In this document: positions 52,896 through 62,146 of the stretch, piece after piece
Layout: every line of letters begins with the position of its first letter
How positions within the stretch are numbered: the stretch's first letter is position 1
NCBI RefSeq assembly: GCF_014083985.1
Contig: NZ_CP046907.1
Span: forward strand, 1,840,001-1,904,000
Reading direction: 5' to 3'
Source of the DNA: Streptomyces sp. SCUT-3
GTDB taxonomy: Bacteria; Actinomycetota; Actinomycetes; Streptomycetales; Streptomycetaceae
DNA length: 64,000 bases
Made by a program: the position numbers and the translations under genes
The notes under the pieces: model-generated
What the model was told of the DNA's origin: nothing
Seen by the model: only the letters and a program-made list of their open reading frames with translations
Databases searched by the model: none

Positions 52896-53270
52896 GCCCG
52901 AGGGCGGCGAACGGGCCCCGCGTCCGCCGGGCTCACCGGGTCCGGGTCGGGCGGTCGATAGGGGCGGGCCGGGCGGGGCCGGGGCCGACCGGGTCCGACC
53001 GGGGCCGGGGCCGGTAGGGGCCGACCCGGTCGGGCCAGCGGGCGCCGGGGGCCGGTGTTTCCCCCGTCCGGCGGTCCCGGTCCGTGCCCGTGGCTCCGAA
53101 CGGGGCCGTGCAGGTGCCCCGTCCGGGCGAGGCGGGCCACCGGCGTTGGTAACCCGGGCGGGTGACGGTCCGTGGAATACCTCCGAGAGACCCTGCCGAA
53201 GACATGACTGTTCGTGGCAGGATCGGTCGGGGTCTGCCGATCGCGGCCCGATTCACTCGGAGGTGACGGG
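52896..53270. other. Leader region of the NlpC/P60 gene
   Basis: 375 bp. The first 200 bp are low-complexity G+C (repeated GGGGCCG). The last 120 bp are more ordinary and should hold the promoter. AGGTGA lies just before the ATG. NlpC/P60 genes in streptomycetes often have a cyclic-di-AMP riboswitch here, but no convincing match was found. Confidence 0.4.
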
Positions 53271-54482
53271 ATGTCAATGGCCCACCGTGCCCGGATATGG
53301 CTGCACAGGGCGGCCACGTGCGGCGCGCTGCTCGCGGCGGCCGCGCTCGCGGTGCCCGCCCAGTCGGCCCACGCTGCGCCCGGAGAGCCCTCCCCCGCAC
53401 CCTCCGCGTCCTCGGGCGCCTCCGGCGGCTCCGGCGGCGGGCGGTCCGCGGAGAAGAAGTACCGGGACATGCCGCTGGACGAGCTCCTGGAGGAGCTCCA
53501 GAAGCTCTACCACAGCGCCGAGGAGTCGACGGAGAAGTACAACGACGCCTCCGACCGGCTCAAGAAGCAGCGCGCCGAGGTCAAGAAGGTCCGCGGCAGG
53601 CTCGACGACAAGCGCGACGAGGTCGACGAGGGCCGCAAGGTCGCCGGAGCACTGGCCCGTCAGCAGTACCGGCACGGCAGCATCTCCCCGTACGCCGGGA
53701 TGCTGCTGAGCGACGACCCCAACAGCGTCATCGACCAGCGCCGGCTGATCGCGCAGGGCGTCGACGCCCAGGTCCACACGGTCGAGCGGCTGGAGGCCGC
53801 GGAGAAGGAGCTGAGCCGCCTGGCCGACAGGGCCCAGGAGGCGCTGGAGAAGGCCGAGGAGCTGGCCGCCAAGGAGCGCGGGGCCCGCGACGAGGTCAAG
53901 AAGAAGCTGGCCGACGTCGAACGGGTGGTCGCCTCGCTGACCGGCACCCAGCTGGCCGACCTGCAGCGCATGGAGCAGCGCGAGATCGACCGCATGCAGG
54001 CGGAGTTCATCGCCTCCGGCGCCCTGGGCACCGGTGCGCGGGGCGCCTCGCGGGGCGGTGCGAAGGCGATCGCCTACGCGCTCGCGCAGCTGGGCAAGCC
54101 GTACGTGTGGGGCGCGGAGGGGCCCGACTCCTTCGACTGCTCGGGGCTGACCTCCCAGGCGTGGCTGGCCGCGGGCAAGGTGATCCCGCGCACCAGCCAG
54201 GAGCAGTGGCGGCAGCTGCCGCGCGTCCCGCTGGAGCGGATGCGCCCCGGCGACCTGGTCATCTACGGTGCGGGCGCCACGCACGTGGGGATCTACCTCG
54301 GCGACGGGGCGGTCGTGCACGCCCCCCGTCCGGGCTCGTACGTGAAGGTGGCGCCGGTCGGCTCGATGACGGTGATCGGCGCGGTCCGCCCGGACGAGGG
54401 CGCGAAGTCGATGGAGGACTACAAGGTCCCCGAGGTGCCGAAGTCGGCGGAGAAGGGCGCGCCGATCGGCACCGGTCTGTAG
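53271..54482 (+). CDS. Secreted NlpC/P60 peptidoglycan endopeptidase with coiled-coil
   Basis: 403 residues from ATG at 53271 (site GGAGGTGA). A signal peptide of about 36 residues ends at AHA. A Ser/Ala linker and a long coiled coil (about 60-235) follow, and the C-terminal NlpC/P60 domain has Cys290 (DSFDCSGLTSQAW), His338 (ATHVGIYLG) and His350 (VVHAPR). It is the RipA/RpfB-partner type of cell-wall hydrolase. It ends in a convergent arrangement with the FAD monooxygenase. Confidence 0.95.
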   Translation: MSMAHRARIWLHRAATCGALLAAAALAVPAQSAHAAPGEPSPAPSASSGASGGSGGGRSAEKKYRDMPLDELLEELQKLYHSAEESTEKYNDASDRLKKQRAEVKKVRGRLDDKRDEVDEGRKVAGALARQQYRHGSISPYAGMLLSDDPNSVIDQRRLIAQGVDAQVHTVERLEAAEKELSRLADRAQEALEKAEELAAKERGARDEVKKKLADVERVVASLTGTQLADLQRMEQREIDRMQAEFIASGALGTGARGASRGGAKAIAYALAQLGKPYVWGAEGPDSFDCSGLTSQAWLAAGKVIPRTSQEQWRQLPRVPLERMRPGDLVIYGAGATHVGIYLGDGAVVHAPRPGSYVKVAPVGSMTVIGAVRPDEGAKSMEDYKVPEVPKSAEKGAPIGTGL

Positions 54483-54488
54483 ACGGTG

Positions 54489-54539
54489 CGACGGGGGCGG
54501 GGGAGGACGGCGGCCGCCCGTCCTCCCCCGCCCCCGTCG
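54489..54539. terminator. Bidirectional terminator
   Basis: A perfect 22-bp stem (54489-54510 with 54518-54539) and a 7-nt loop lie between two convergent genes. Confidence 0.85.
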
Positions 54540-54564
54540 TGCCCCGTTGTGCCCCGTTGTGTCG

Positions 54565-55797
54565 CTACTGCCGGAAGCCGGCCAGGTAGGCCTCGGTCCT
54601 CTCCGGCTCGAAGAAGAAGCCGTCGAAGTCGGAGGGGTCGTCGAAGCCGTTGGCGAAGCGGTCGGCGACGGGCTGGATCTGCCCGGCGGCCCCGATGAGT
54701 TCCAGCACGTGCGCGGGCGGCGGGGCCAGCATGGCGTTGGTCCAGCGGGTGACGTGCTGCGCGATGTCCCAGTAGCGGTCGAAGGTCGCCTGCATCCAGT
54801 CGCGGTCGAACGGCTTGTCGCCGTGCTCCAGGATGCTGTCCAGGTACACCGCGGCGCACTTGGAGGCGTTGTTGGAGCCCTGGCCGGTGATCGGGTCGTT
54901 GGCGACGACCACGTCCGCGACGCCGAGCACCAGCCCGCCGGAGGGCAGTTCGCCGACGGGGTGCCGCACGGTGGGCGCGTAGCGGCCCGCCAGCACGCCG
55001 CCGGCGTCGGTCAGTTCCACGTTCCGCGCCCGGTCGTACTCCCAGGGCAGGAAGCGCTTCATCAGCTCCAGCGTGGTGGCGAGGTGGTCGTCGGGGTTCT
55101 TGATGTCGCCGAAGACGTCCAGCGGGCCGCCGGGGATCCCCTCCCAGAAGAGGATGTCGCAGGGCCCGGAGCGGGTCAGCGACGGCATGACGAACATCTC
55201 GCCCACGCCCGGGACCAGGTTGCAGCGCACCGCCAGGAAGTCGGGGTGCTCGGGGCGGTTCTCCAGGCCGTGCACGTAGGCGACGGCCAGCGCCCGCTGG
55301 GGGGTGGAGTACGGCGAGCGGGAGGCGTCGCGGGTGAACATCGACACCAGTTCGCCCTTGCCGGCCGAGACCAGGACCAGGTCGTAGGCGCGGGAGAAGT
55401 AGTCGAGGTCGGAGACGGCGGCGCCGTGCACGACCATCTGGCCGCCCCGCTGGACGAACGCCTCCATCCAGCCGGACATCTTCACGCGCTGGTCCACCGA
55501 CTGCGCGTGGCCGCGCAGCTTGCCCACCCAGTCGACCGGGCGGCTGCCGTCGGGGCCGGCCACGGAGACGCCCAGCCCCTCTATTCGCGGCGCCCGGTCC
55601 TCCCAGAAGTTCAGCTCCAGGTCCCGTTCGTGCTGCAGGGCGGTGTGGAACATGCACTGGGTGGACATCACCCGGCCGTCACGGATCTCGTCCGCGGTCC
55701 GGTTGGACATCAGGGTGACCTCGTAGCCGTGGGACTGCAGCCCGAGGGCCAGTTGGAGGCCGGACTGGCCTGCGCCGACGACGAGTATCTTCCGCAT
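54565..55797 (-). CDS. FAD-dependent monooxygenase, styrene-monooxygenase-like
   Basis: 410 residues from ATG at 55797 (an upstream ATG at 55818 adds seven residues). The Rossmann FAD motif is ILVVGAGQSGLQLALGL, with the second FAD contact in GVADVVVANDPITGQGSNNASK. The overall layout is that of StyA-type flavoprotein oxygenases, which need a separate reductase. None is adjacent. It is the last gene after the cvn operon, 82 bp past cvnD, a place often taken by a cytochrome P450 in other conservons. Confidence 0.85.
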   Translation of the reverse strand: MRKILVVGAGQSGLQLALGLQSHGYEVTLMSNRTADEIRDGRVMSTQCMFHTALQHERDLELNFWEDRAPRIEGLGVSVAGPDGSRPVDWVGKLRGHAQSVDQRVKMSGWMEAFVQRGGQMVVHGAAVSDLDYFSRAYDLVLVSAGKGELVSMFTRDASRSPYSTPQRALAVAYVHGLENRPEHPDFLAVRCNLVPGVGEMFVMPSLTRSGPCDILFWEGIPGGPLDVFGDIKNPDDHLATTLELMKRFLPWEYDRARNVELTDAGGVLAGRYAPTVRHPVGELPSGGLVLGVADVVVANDPITGQGSNNASKCAAVYLDSILEHGDKPFDRDWMQATFDRYWDIAQHVTRWTNAMLAPPPAHVLELIGAAGQIQPVADRFANGFDDPSDFDGFFFEPERTEAYLAGFRQ

Positions 55798-55879
55798 CGC
55801 AGCCTGCTTTCTGGACATACGGAGGGGGGAGGAGGGCGAGAGGAGGGCGGGGCGAGGGGCGGCGGGGCGCCGCGGGGCC

Positions 55880-56503
55880 TCAGGAGGGCTGGGCCGCGAG
55901 CGCGTGGACGACCAGCGCGGTCAGCGCCGTGACCACCGAGTCGCGTTCGCGCGCGTCGCACAGGACGACCGGGACCGCGTCCGGCAGGGCGAGCGCCTCG
56001 CGCACGTCCGCCTCCTCGTACTGCGGCGTGCCCTCGAACTGGTTCACCGCGACCACGAACGGTAGTCCGCACCCCTCGAAGTAGTCGAGGGCCGGGAAGC
56101 TGTCGGCCAGCCGGCGGGTGTCGGCCAGGACGACGGCGCCGATCGCACCGCGCACCAGGTCGTCCCACATGAACCAGAACCGCTGCTGCCCGGGGGTGCC
56201 GAACAGGTACAGCACCAGGTCGGAGGCGAGGGTGATCCGGCCGAAGTCCATGGCGACCGTGGTCGTGGTCTTCTCCGGGGTGGCCCGCAGGTCGTCGATG
56301 TCCTCGCTGGCCTGCGTCATCACCGCCTCGGTGGTCAGCGGGGTGATCTCGGAGACGGCTCCGACGAAGGTGGTCTTGCCCACGCCGAAGCCACCCGCGA
56401 CCACGATCTTGGTGGACACCGGTCCGGGGCCGCCGGGTTCCTGCCAGTCCTGCACCTCGCCGTCGCGCACCGGCTTGTCCGTTTCAGAGCCTGCGAAGTC
56501 CAC
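55880..56503 (-). CDS. cvnD: Conservon GTP-binding protein CvnD
   Basis: 207 residues from GTG at 56503 with AGAGGG upstream, overlapping cvnC by 20 bp. It is a small G protein like MglA: P-loop GGFGVGKTTFVGAVSEI, switch TTTTVAMDFG, FGTPGQQRFWFMW and the base-recognition VAVNQFEG, where the usual NKxD is NQFE. Confidence 0.94.
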   Translation of the reverse strand: MDFAGSETDKPVRDGEVQDWQEPGGPGPVSTKIVVAGGFGVGKTTFVGAVSEITPLTTEAVMTQASEDIDDLRATPEKTTTTVAMDFGRITLASDLVLYLFGTPGQQRFWFMWDDLVRGAIGAVVLADTRRLADSFPALDYFEGCGLPFVVAVNQFEGTPQYEEADVREALALPDAVPVVLCDARERDSVVTALTALVVHALAAQPS

Positions 56504-56894
56504 TGAGCACCCTCTCGAGAAGCGCACGATCCGGCTGGCCGGTGCCGTGTCCCGTTCCGTACACCCGCAGCCGCCCCCGATCGGCCAGGTCACTGATCAA
56601 CACCCGCACCACGCCGAGCGGGATGTGCAGCAGCGCGGAGACCTCCGCGACCGAGCGCGTCCTGCGGCAGAGCTCGACGATGGCGCCGATCTCCGGGAAC
56701 ACGGCCTCGGTGAAGCCGCCGGACGCGCCCTCCGGCTCCCCGTCCGGCTCGTCGGAGGTGACGACCAGCGTCTCCACCAGCAGGACGTGCCCGAACCGGG
56801 TGCGCCCGCCCGTCAGGGCGTACGGACGCACCCGGGAGGCCCGCTTGCCCCCGCCCCTGGCGGGCAGCGCGGGGGCCTGTCCGGCCGCACTCAC
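56484..56894 (-). CDS. cvnC: Conservon DUF742 protein CvnC
   Basis: 136 residues from GTG at 56894, overlapping the cvnB stop (GTGA). It has the DUF742 winged-helix-like pattern VRPYALTGGRTR and CRRTRSVAEVSALLHIPLGVVRVLISDL. It bridges CvnB and CvnD in conservon signalling. Confidence 0.93.
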   Translation of the reverse strand: MSAAGQAPALPARGGGKRASRVRPYALTGGRTRFGHVLLVETLVVTSDEPDGEPEGASGGFTEAVFPEIGAIVELCRRTRSVAEVSALLHIPLGVVRVLISDLADRGRLRVYGTGHGTGQPDRALLERVLSGLRRL

Positions 56895-57445
56895 CGGCTG
56901 TCCCCGTAGGCCCGGCGCAGCTCGGTCCGCAGCTCGGGCGTGAGCACGTGTCCGGCGCGGCCCACGAAGAGCGCCATGTGGTAGGCGACGACGGACAGGT
57001 CGCACTCGGCGTCCGCGTGGACCCCCAGGAGCGAGCCGTCGCTGATGGACATCACGAACAGGTGGCCCTCGGCCATGGTGACCACGGTCTGCTTGACCTG
57101 CCCGGTCTCCATCAGCCGGGCGGCGCCGAAGGTGAGGCTGGCGATGCCGGAGACCAGCGCCGCCAGGTCGGCGGTCGAGCCGGCCGGACCCTCCGGGGAG
57201 GCCCCCGGGGCTTCTGCAGCCTCTGACGCCTCTGACGCCTCTGACGCCGCTGCGGGGCCGTCGCCGTCCTCACGGCCGGTGTCCGCGTCCGCCTCCGAGG
57301 AGATCAGCAGCAGCCCGTCCGAGGAGACGACCACCACCGACCTCAGGCCGGGGACCTCGTCGACCAGCCCGGTGAGCAGCCATCTCAGGTTGCGGGCCTG
57401 GGGACTGGGTTCGTGCAGGTCGGTACTCGTACTCGACGCGTTCAA
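56891..57445 (-). CDS. cvnB: Conservon roadblock/LC7 protein CvnB
   Basis: 184 residues from TTG at 57445, overlapping the cvnA stop as TTGA, with GAGGAGG eight bases upstream. The roadblock fold has LRWLLTGLVDEVPGLRSVVVVSSDGLLL and later QTVVTMAEGHLFVMSISDGSLLGV. An insertion of about 40 residues rich in Glu/Ala/Ser (SEASEAAEAPG) interrupts it. It is the presumed GTPase-activating partner of CvnD. Confidence 0.93.
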   Translation of the reverse strand: MNASSTSTDLHEPSPQARNLRWLLTGLVDEVPGLRSVVVVSSDGLLLISSEADADTGREDGDGPAAASEASEASEAAEAPGASPEGPAGSTADLAALVSGIASLTFGAARLMETGQVKQTVVTMAEGHLFVMSISDGSLLGVHADAECDLSVVAYHMALFVGRAGHVLTPELRTELRRAYGDSR

Positions 57446-60195
57446 CCGCGTGCCTCCTCGACAGTTCCGCCCTCGTCTTCGGTCTGCGTCCCCGGCGGCT
57501 CGGCCGAGGACGCCAGTTCCGCCTCCACGTCGCGGCGCCCCACCGCCAGGCCCTGCTGGAACCCGCCGAGCCGGCGCCTGAGTTCCGCGGCGTCGACCGG
57601 GCCGCCGGCGGCCCGGGGCCTCGGCCGGACCCCGGGGCCGTTGAGGGTGGCGGCCTTCGGGGTGCGCTTGGGAAGTCCCTTGGACGTCAGCGGGGCACCC
57701 GCCCCGTCCCCCGGACGCGGCTCGGGCACGGCGGGCTCGGCCGGAGCGGCGGGGGCCGCCGCGGGCACGGGCTCGGCCGGCGCGGGCGCTGCGGGCTCGG
57801 CCGCCGCGGGGGGCTGCGGGCGCGCCGCCCCGTCGCCGGACGTGTGGCCGTCCTCCGCGCGGGAGTGCTCCCCGGCTTCCGCCGGAGCCCCGGACGCACC
57901 GGGGGTGCGCTGTGCGGGGACCGGCGCGGTGACGGTGTCCGGGCCGGCGGTGGTGTCCGGGCCGGTGCCGGTACCGGTGGCGGTGGCGGTGGCGGTACCG
58001 GTGGCGGTACCGGTGGTGGGGGCGGCGTCGGCCGGGGCGCTGTCGGCCCGCTGCGTCCCGGTCTTCTCCTGCGCCCCGGCCGGCTGCTGCGTGCCGGGCA
58101 CCACCAGCCGGGCGGGCAGGACGGCGACCGCCGCGACCCCGCCCTGCTTCTGCGTGCGCAGCCGGACCCGCACGTCGTGCCGGGCGGCCAGGCGGGCGAC
58201 GACGAACAGGCCCATGCCCGAACCGGTGTCGCGGACGGCCCCGGGGTCGGCCAGCTGCTCGTTCAGCTCCGCGAGGCGCTCCTCGGGGATGCCGATGCCG
58301 CTGTCCTCGACCGAGAGCACGATCTCGCCGCCGCTCAGCAGGCTGCCCGAGACCTCGACGTCGGCGTGCGGCGGGGAGAACGCCGTGGCGTTCTCGAGGA
58401 GTTCGGCCAGCAGGTGGCTGATGTCGTCGACGGCGAAGCCGGCGAGGTGGACGTCGGGCAGGGCGTCGATCCGGACGCGCTCGTAGCGCTCGATCTCGGA
58501 GACGCCGGCCCGCAGGACGTCCAGCAGCGCGGTCGGCCGGCTGTGGCCGCTGCTGTGGTCGACGTCGGCGAGCACCAGGAGGTTCTCGCTGTTGCGCCGC
58601 ATCCGGGTCGCCAGGTGGTCGAGCTTGAACAGGCTCTCCAGCTGCGCGGGGTCGGCCTCGTGGTCCTCGAGGGTCTCGATCAGGGCGAGCTGGCGCTCCA
58701 CCAGGCCGAGGGTGCGCAGGGAGAGGTTGACGAAGGTGCTGTGCACGCTGCCCTGCAGCGAGGCCAGCCGTCCGGCGAGTTCCTCCCGCTCCTGCGTCAG
58801 CTCCTCGCGGGTCCGGGCCAGTTCGTCCCGGTCGCGGCGCAGGACGGCGTGGTCGAGGGCGGCCCGGGTGCGCTCCCCGTGCAGGGCCGCGGCCTGCTCC
58901 TGAAGGGCGTTGACGGCGGTGGCGACCGCGGCGAACTCGTCGCGCGTGGAGGCCGGGACAGGCCGGACCTCCGGGGCGGCCGCGCCGGGGTCGGCCAGCT
59001 GCGGCACGAACCTGGCGGCCAGGTCCGCCGCCCCGCCGTGCAGGGCCCGCAGCGGCCGGGTGAGGGAGCGGGCGGTCTGCACGGTGACGCCCAGCACGAG
59101 CAGGGCGCACACGCCCACGAGGGCGGCGACGGTCTCGAGGGCGACGACGTCGTCGTTGCGCAGCTCCTCCAGGGCGGCCGAGGAGGAGGCGGCGAGCGAG
59201 GACTCGACACTGCGCATCAGGGCGATGCGCGCGGACAGCGCGGCCTCCACGCGGTCCGCGCCCAGCTCCGTGTCGCCGGCGTCCAGTTCCGGACGGTCGG
59301 TCAGGCGGGCCAGGTAGGTGTCCGCGTCGTCGACGTCGGCGCCGGTGACGGTCTTGGCCCAGCGGTCCTTCGCGGACCGGGAGGCCGTGGCGGTGAAGTC
59401 GTCCAGGGCCGCCTGCTCGCGCACCGAGGCCCGCTGGGCGGCGCCGACGAGCTGCGGCTGGGTGCCGCCGGCCGCCAGTGCGCTCAGCAGCAGGCCGCGC
59501 TGGGCGGACGCCTGCTCGACGGCCCGGCCGAGGGCCGGCCGGGCGGAGGTGTCGGCGTCGGCGGCGCGGGCGGGCAGTTCCCGGGCGACGGTCGCCCCGA
59601 CCTGCTGCAGCGCGTCGAGGGTCTCGGAGTAGCCGTCGAAGGCGGAACGGGCGGTGCCGGGGCCGGAGAGGGTGCGCTGGCGCAGCCGCGGCAGGGCGTC
59701 GACGAGGGCGTCGAGCTCCTTCAGCCGTGCGGCCAGCGCCGGGGCGTCGGCGGTGTCGACGTCGGCGACCGCGTGCTGCAGCGCCTGGGCCTGGCGGTCG
59801 ACGCGTGCGCGCTGCTCCTCGGAGACACCCGCGCCCCGGGCGGTGGTGCGGCCCGCGGCCACGAAGGCGGCCATGTCGTCGCGTTCGTCGGCCAGGGCGT
59901 GGGACAGCGCGACGGCGCGCACGTCCAGGCGGGCCAGCTGGGCGAGGCGCTGCGACTCGGCCAGGTCCCGCACCGACGCGGCGATGCCCGGGGCGCCGGC
60001 GGCGGGGACGGCCAGCAGGCACACGGCCACGACCGCCAGCAGTCGTCGCCGCACCGGCCGGGAGGGCTTGTCCAGGGTGACCGGCGGGGCCGCTGGGGCC
60101 GCGGGGGTTTCGGTCGGGGGCGGGGCCGGCTCGTCGGCCCGGTTCCCTACGCCAGGGGCGGACGCATCTGTCCGCGACTCATGCCTTGTCCGCAC
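57442..60195 (-). CDS. cvnA: Conservon sensor kinase-like protein CvnA
   Basis: About 917 residues if it starts at GTG 60195. TTG at 60207 is the alternative. Two membrane helices (RLLAVVAVCLLAVPAAG and VAALVGVCALLVLGVTV) flank a 270-residue extracellular nitrate-sensor-like helical domain. HAMP, a coiled coil and a HATPase_c domain follow (ELLENATAFSPP, then DSGIGIPEERL and GSGMGLFVVARLA). No phospho-acceptor His motif is clear, as usual for CvnA. The C-terminal 250 residues are a disordered Pro/Ala/Thr tail encoded partly by GGTGGCGGTACC-type repeats (57960-58020). Confidence 0.9.
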   Translation of the reverse strand: MRTRHESRTDASAPGVGNRADEPAPPPTETPAAPAAPPVTLDKPSRPVRRRLLAVVAVCLLAVPAAGAPGIAASVRDLAESQRLAQLARLDVRAVALSHALADERDDMAAFVAAGRTTARGAGVSEEQRARVDRQAQALQHAVADVDTADAPALAARLKELDALVDALPRLRQRTLSGPGTARSAFDGYSETLDALQQVGATVARELPARAADADTSARPALGRAVEQASAQRGLLLSALAAGGTQPQLVGAAQRASVREQAALDDFTATASRSAKDRWAKTVTGADVDDADTYLARLTDRPELDAGDTELGADRVEAALSARIALMRSVESSLAASSSAALEELRNDDVVALETVAALVGVCALLVLGVTVQTARSLTRPLRALHGGAADLAARFVPQLADPGAAAPEVRPVPASTRDEFAAVATAVNALQEQAAALHGERTRAALDHAVLRRDRDELARTREELTQEREELAGRLASLQGSVHSTFVNLSLRTLGLVERQLALIETLEDHEADPAQLESLFKLDHLATRMRRNSENLLVLADVDHSSGHSRPTALLDVLRAGVSEIERYERVRIDALPDVHLAGFAVDDISHLLAELLENATAFSPPHADVEVSGSLLSGGEIVLSVEDSGIGIPEERLAELNEQLADPGAVRDTGSGMGLFVVARLAARHDVRVRLRTQKQGGVAAVAVLPARLVVPGTQQPAGAQEKTGTQRADSAPADAAPTTGTATGTATATATGTGTGPDTTAGPDTVTAPVPAQRTPGASGAPAEAGEHSRAEDGHTSGDGAARPQPPAAAEPAAPAPAEPVPAAAPAAPAEPAVPEPRPGDGAGAPLTSKGLPKRTPKAATLNGPGVRPRPRAAGGPVDAAELRRRLGGFQQGLAVGRRDVEAELASSAEPPGTQTEDEGGTVEEARG

Positions 60196-60543
60196 CGGAT
60201 CTCGCAATCTCGTCTCTCGCCCGTCAGTGACCCGAGGTGACGACTGATCAACTTCCCCCGTGCGTCCATGGTGGAGTGCGGCGACTGCGTCTGCTGTACG
60301 ACCAGTCGTTCCCACCCCGGCATGGCTCCGACCATTCCAGCCGTGTGCGCAGGGCGTCGCGCATCCCCTATCTAGACACTCGAAGGAGTGAACAACACAG
60401 GGCACTCGCGTTGCCACTCGCAGTACGCCGGCCGCATTGCCCGCGCGGCACCGGAGTTGGCACCGCGGCAGGCCTCCTGACAGGATTCGCCCCGCACTCC
60501 GCCGGGCGGACGGCGCGTCCGTGACCTGCGGCAGACTTGCCCC
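60196..60543. other. Divergent promoter region of cvnA and the PP2C-like gene
   Basis: 348 bp. It includes a possible 30-codon frame from GTG near 60387 with an overlapping GGAG, not called as a gene. Promoters for both directions are expected, but no consensus was firmly identified. Confidence 0.4.
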
Positions 60544-61308
60544 ATGCGCATCGAGCTGGCCTCCGAGCCCGGCGGGCCGCGCCCCAACGAGGATTTCGCC
60601 GCCGCGGCCCTTCCCGTATCCGGACAAGGGGGCGCACTTGTGGTCCTGGACGGCGTGACCCCGCCCGCCGCCCGGACCGGCTGCGTCCACGGAGTGCCCT
60701 GGTACGTCACCCGCCTGGGGAGCGCACTCCTCGAACTCGCGTCCGAGCACTCCGGCATCGGCCTGGCCGAGTGCCTTTCGCTGGCAATCGGTCGCACCGC
60801 AAACGCGCACAGCGACAGCTGTGACCTTTCTCACTTCGCCACCCCGCAGGCGACCGTGGTCGCCGTCCGGTGGGGCGAGGAGTCCGTGGAGCACCTGGTG
60901 CTGTCCGACTCCGTCCTGCTGCTCGGTTCGGACGACGGGGTCGAGGCGGTGCTGGACGAGCGGCTGGCGCGGCTGCGCCAACGCGGGCCGGTGCTGGAGT
61001 CGATGCGCAACACCGAGGACGGTTTCCACACCGCGGGAGTGGACCCCGGGGTGGCCTCACGGGCGGTGACGGGCACCCGGCCGCGCTCGCGGGTGCGCAC
61101 CGTGGCCGTCCTCACCGACGGGGCGGCACGGCTGGTCGAGGTGTTCGGCGCGTGCGACTGGGACGGCGCCCTGGCCGCGCTGCGCGAGGAGGGGCCGGAG
61201 GCGTTCGTCGCCCGGGTCCGCGCGGCGGAGGCGGCCGACCCGGAGGGAGCACGCTTCCCGCGCGGCAAGGCGTCGGACGACGCGACGGCGGTGCTCGTGG
61301 AGCTTTGA
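60544..61308 (+). CDS. PP2C-like protein phosphatase domain protein
   Basis: 254 residues from ATG. Metal-binding Asp/Glu of the PP2C fold are suggested by RPNEDFAAAA, VVLDGVTPP, AVLTDGAARLVE and the C-terminal GKASDDATAVLVEL. It probably dephosphorylates Ser/Thr residues or is an inactive relative. No anti-sigma or kinase gene is adjacent. Confidence 0.8.
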   Translation: MRIELASEPGGPRPNEDFAAAALPVSGQGGALVVLDGVTPPAARTGCVHGVPWYVTRLGSALLELASEHSGIGLAECLSLAIGRTANAHSDSCDLSHFATPQATVVAVRWGEESVEHLVLSDSVLLLGSDDGVEAVLDERLARLRQRGPVLESMRNTEDGFHTAGVDPGVASRAVTGTRPRSRVRTVAVLTDGAARLVEVFGACDWDGALAALREEGPEAFVARVRAAEAADPEGARFPRGKASDDATAVLVEL

Positions 61309-61368
61309 CCCCGGCGGGGGCCGGGGGCCGGCGGGGTCGGTACCGACGGGAGCGGGGGCCGGCGGCCC

Positions 61369-61974
61369 CTACTCCTCGGTGGGCCGCTGCCCGGGCGGGG
61401 GCGCCGTCCTGTGCGCCTGCTCCTTGACGTCGTTCAGGCGGTGCAGCAGCCGGGCCAGTTCGCCGATGTCGGCGACGTCCCAGGAGGCCATCAGCTCCAG
61501 GTAGCGCTCGCGGCGCTCGCGGCGCAGCCGCAGGAAGCGGTGGCGGCCCTCCTCCGTCAGGCGCAGCAGGTACGCCCGGCCGTCGGCCGGGTCGGGTTCG
61601 CGGGCGACCAGGCCCAGCTCCTCCAGCGGCCGCAGCTGGCGGCTCATCGTGGCCTTGCCGATCCCGAAGTACGCCGCCAGGTCGGTGGCCCGGCCGGCCC
61701 CGACCTCGTGGATGCGCACCAGCAGCGCGTAGGCGCCGGGCTCGAGGTCGGGGTGGACGGCCCGGGCCATGTCCCGCGAGGAGGCGCGGGTGCGGCGGAT
61801 GAACACCGACAGTTCGCGTTCCAGCGCTTCCAGGGCCCGCTCGGACTCGCCCTTCGCCCCGGCCCCGGCGGGCGCCCCGGCCCCGCCGTGCGGCTCGGCC
61901 GGCTCCCGGGTCCCGCCGGGTCTGCCGGTCCCGCAGTCCTGTGCCGCCTCTGCTGCGGCTCCGCTCTCGTGCAC
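61369..61974 (-). CDS. MarR-family transcriptional regulator
   Basis: 201 residues from GTG at 61974 with GAGGA upstream. An Ala/Gly-rich N-terminal stretch of 40 residues precedes the MarR winged helix: ATDLAAYFGIGKATMSRQLRPLEELGLVAREPDPADGRAYLLRLT. It lies next to lon on the same strand. Confidence 0.92.
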   Translation of the reverse strand: MHESGAAAEAAQDCGTGRPGGTREPAEPHGGAGAPAGAGAKGESERALEALERELSVFIRRTRASSRDMARAVHPDLEPGAYALLVRIHEVGAGRATDLAAYFGIGKATMSRQLRPLEELGLVAREPDPADGRAYLLRLTEEGRHRFLRLRRERRERYLELMASWDVADIGELARLLHRLNDVKEQAHRTAPPPGQRPTEE

Positions 61975-62074
61975 GCCCGCAGTCCTCTGCTTCGCCGTCG
62001 GCCCGTCTGTCGGTGGCCAGTATTTCGCACCGCCGGCGCCGGACGGAAAGGACACCCGGCGCCGGTGCGGCGCT

Positions 62075-62114
62075 CCCGGGACGGCCTCCGGCCCGGGCCG
62101 GAGGCCGTCCCGGG
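62075..62114 (-). terminator. Terminator of lon
   Basis: A perfect 17-bp stem (62075-62091 with 62098-62114) and a CCCGGG loop lie about 30 nt after the lon stop. Confidence 0.85.
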
Positions 62115-62146
62115 CCGGTTGCGTCCCGCCGTGTCCCCGTCCGGTG

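Noticed and set aside
53000-53270. Cyclic-di-AMP (ydaO) riboswitch upstream of the NlpC/P60 gene
   Set aside because: Expected from biology, but the conserved GGGGAACC-type core and its partner segments were not found.
60387-60480. 30-codon leader peptide upstream of the PP2C-like gene
   Set aside because: The GGAG overlaps the GTG start with no spacing and the peptide has no regulatory codon run.
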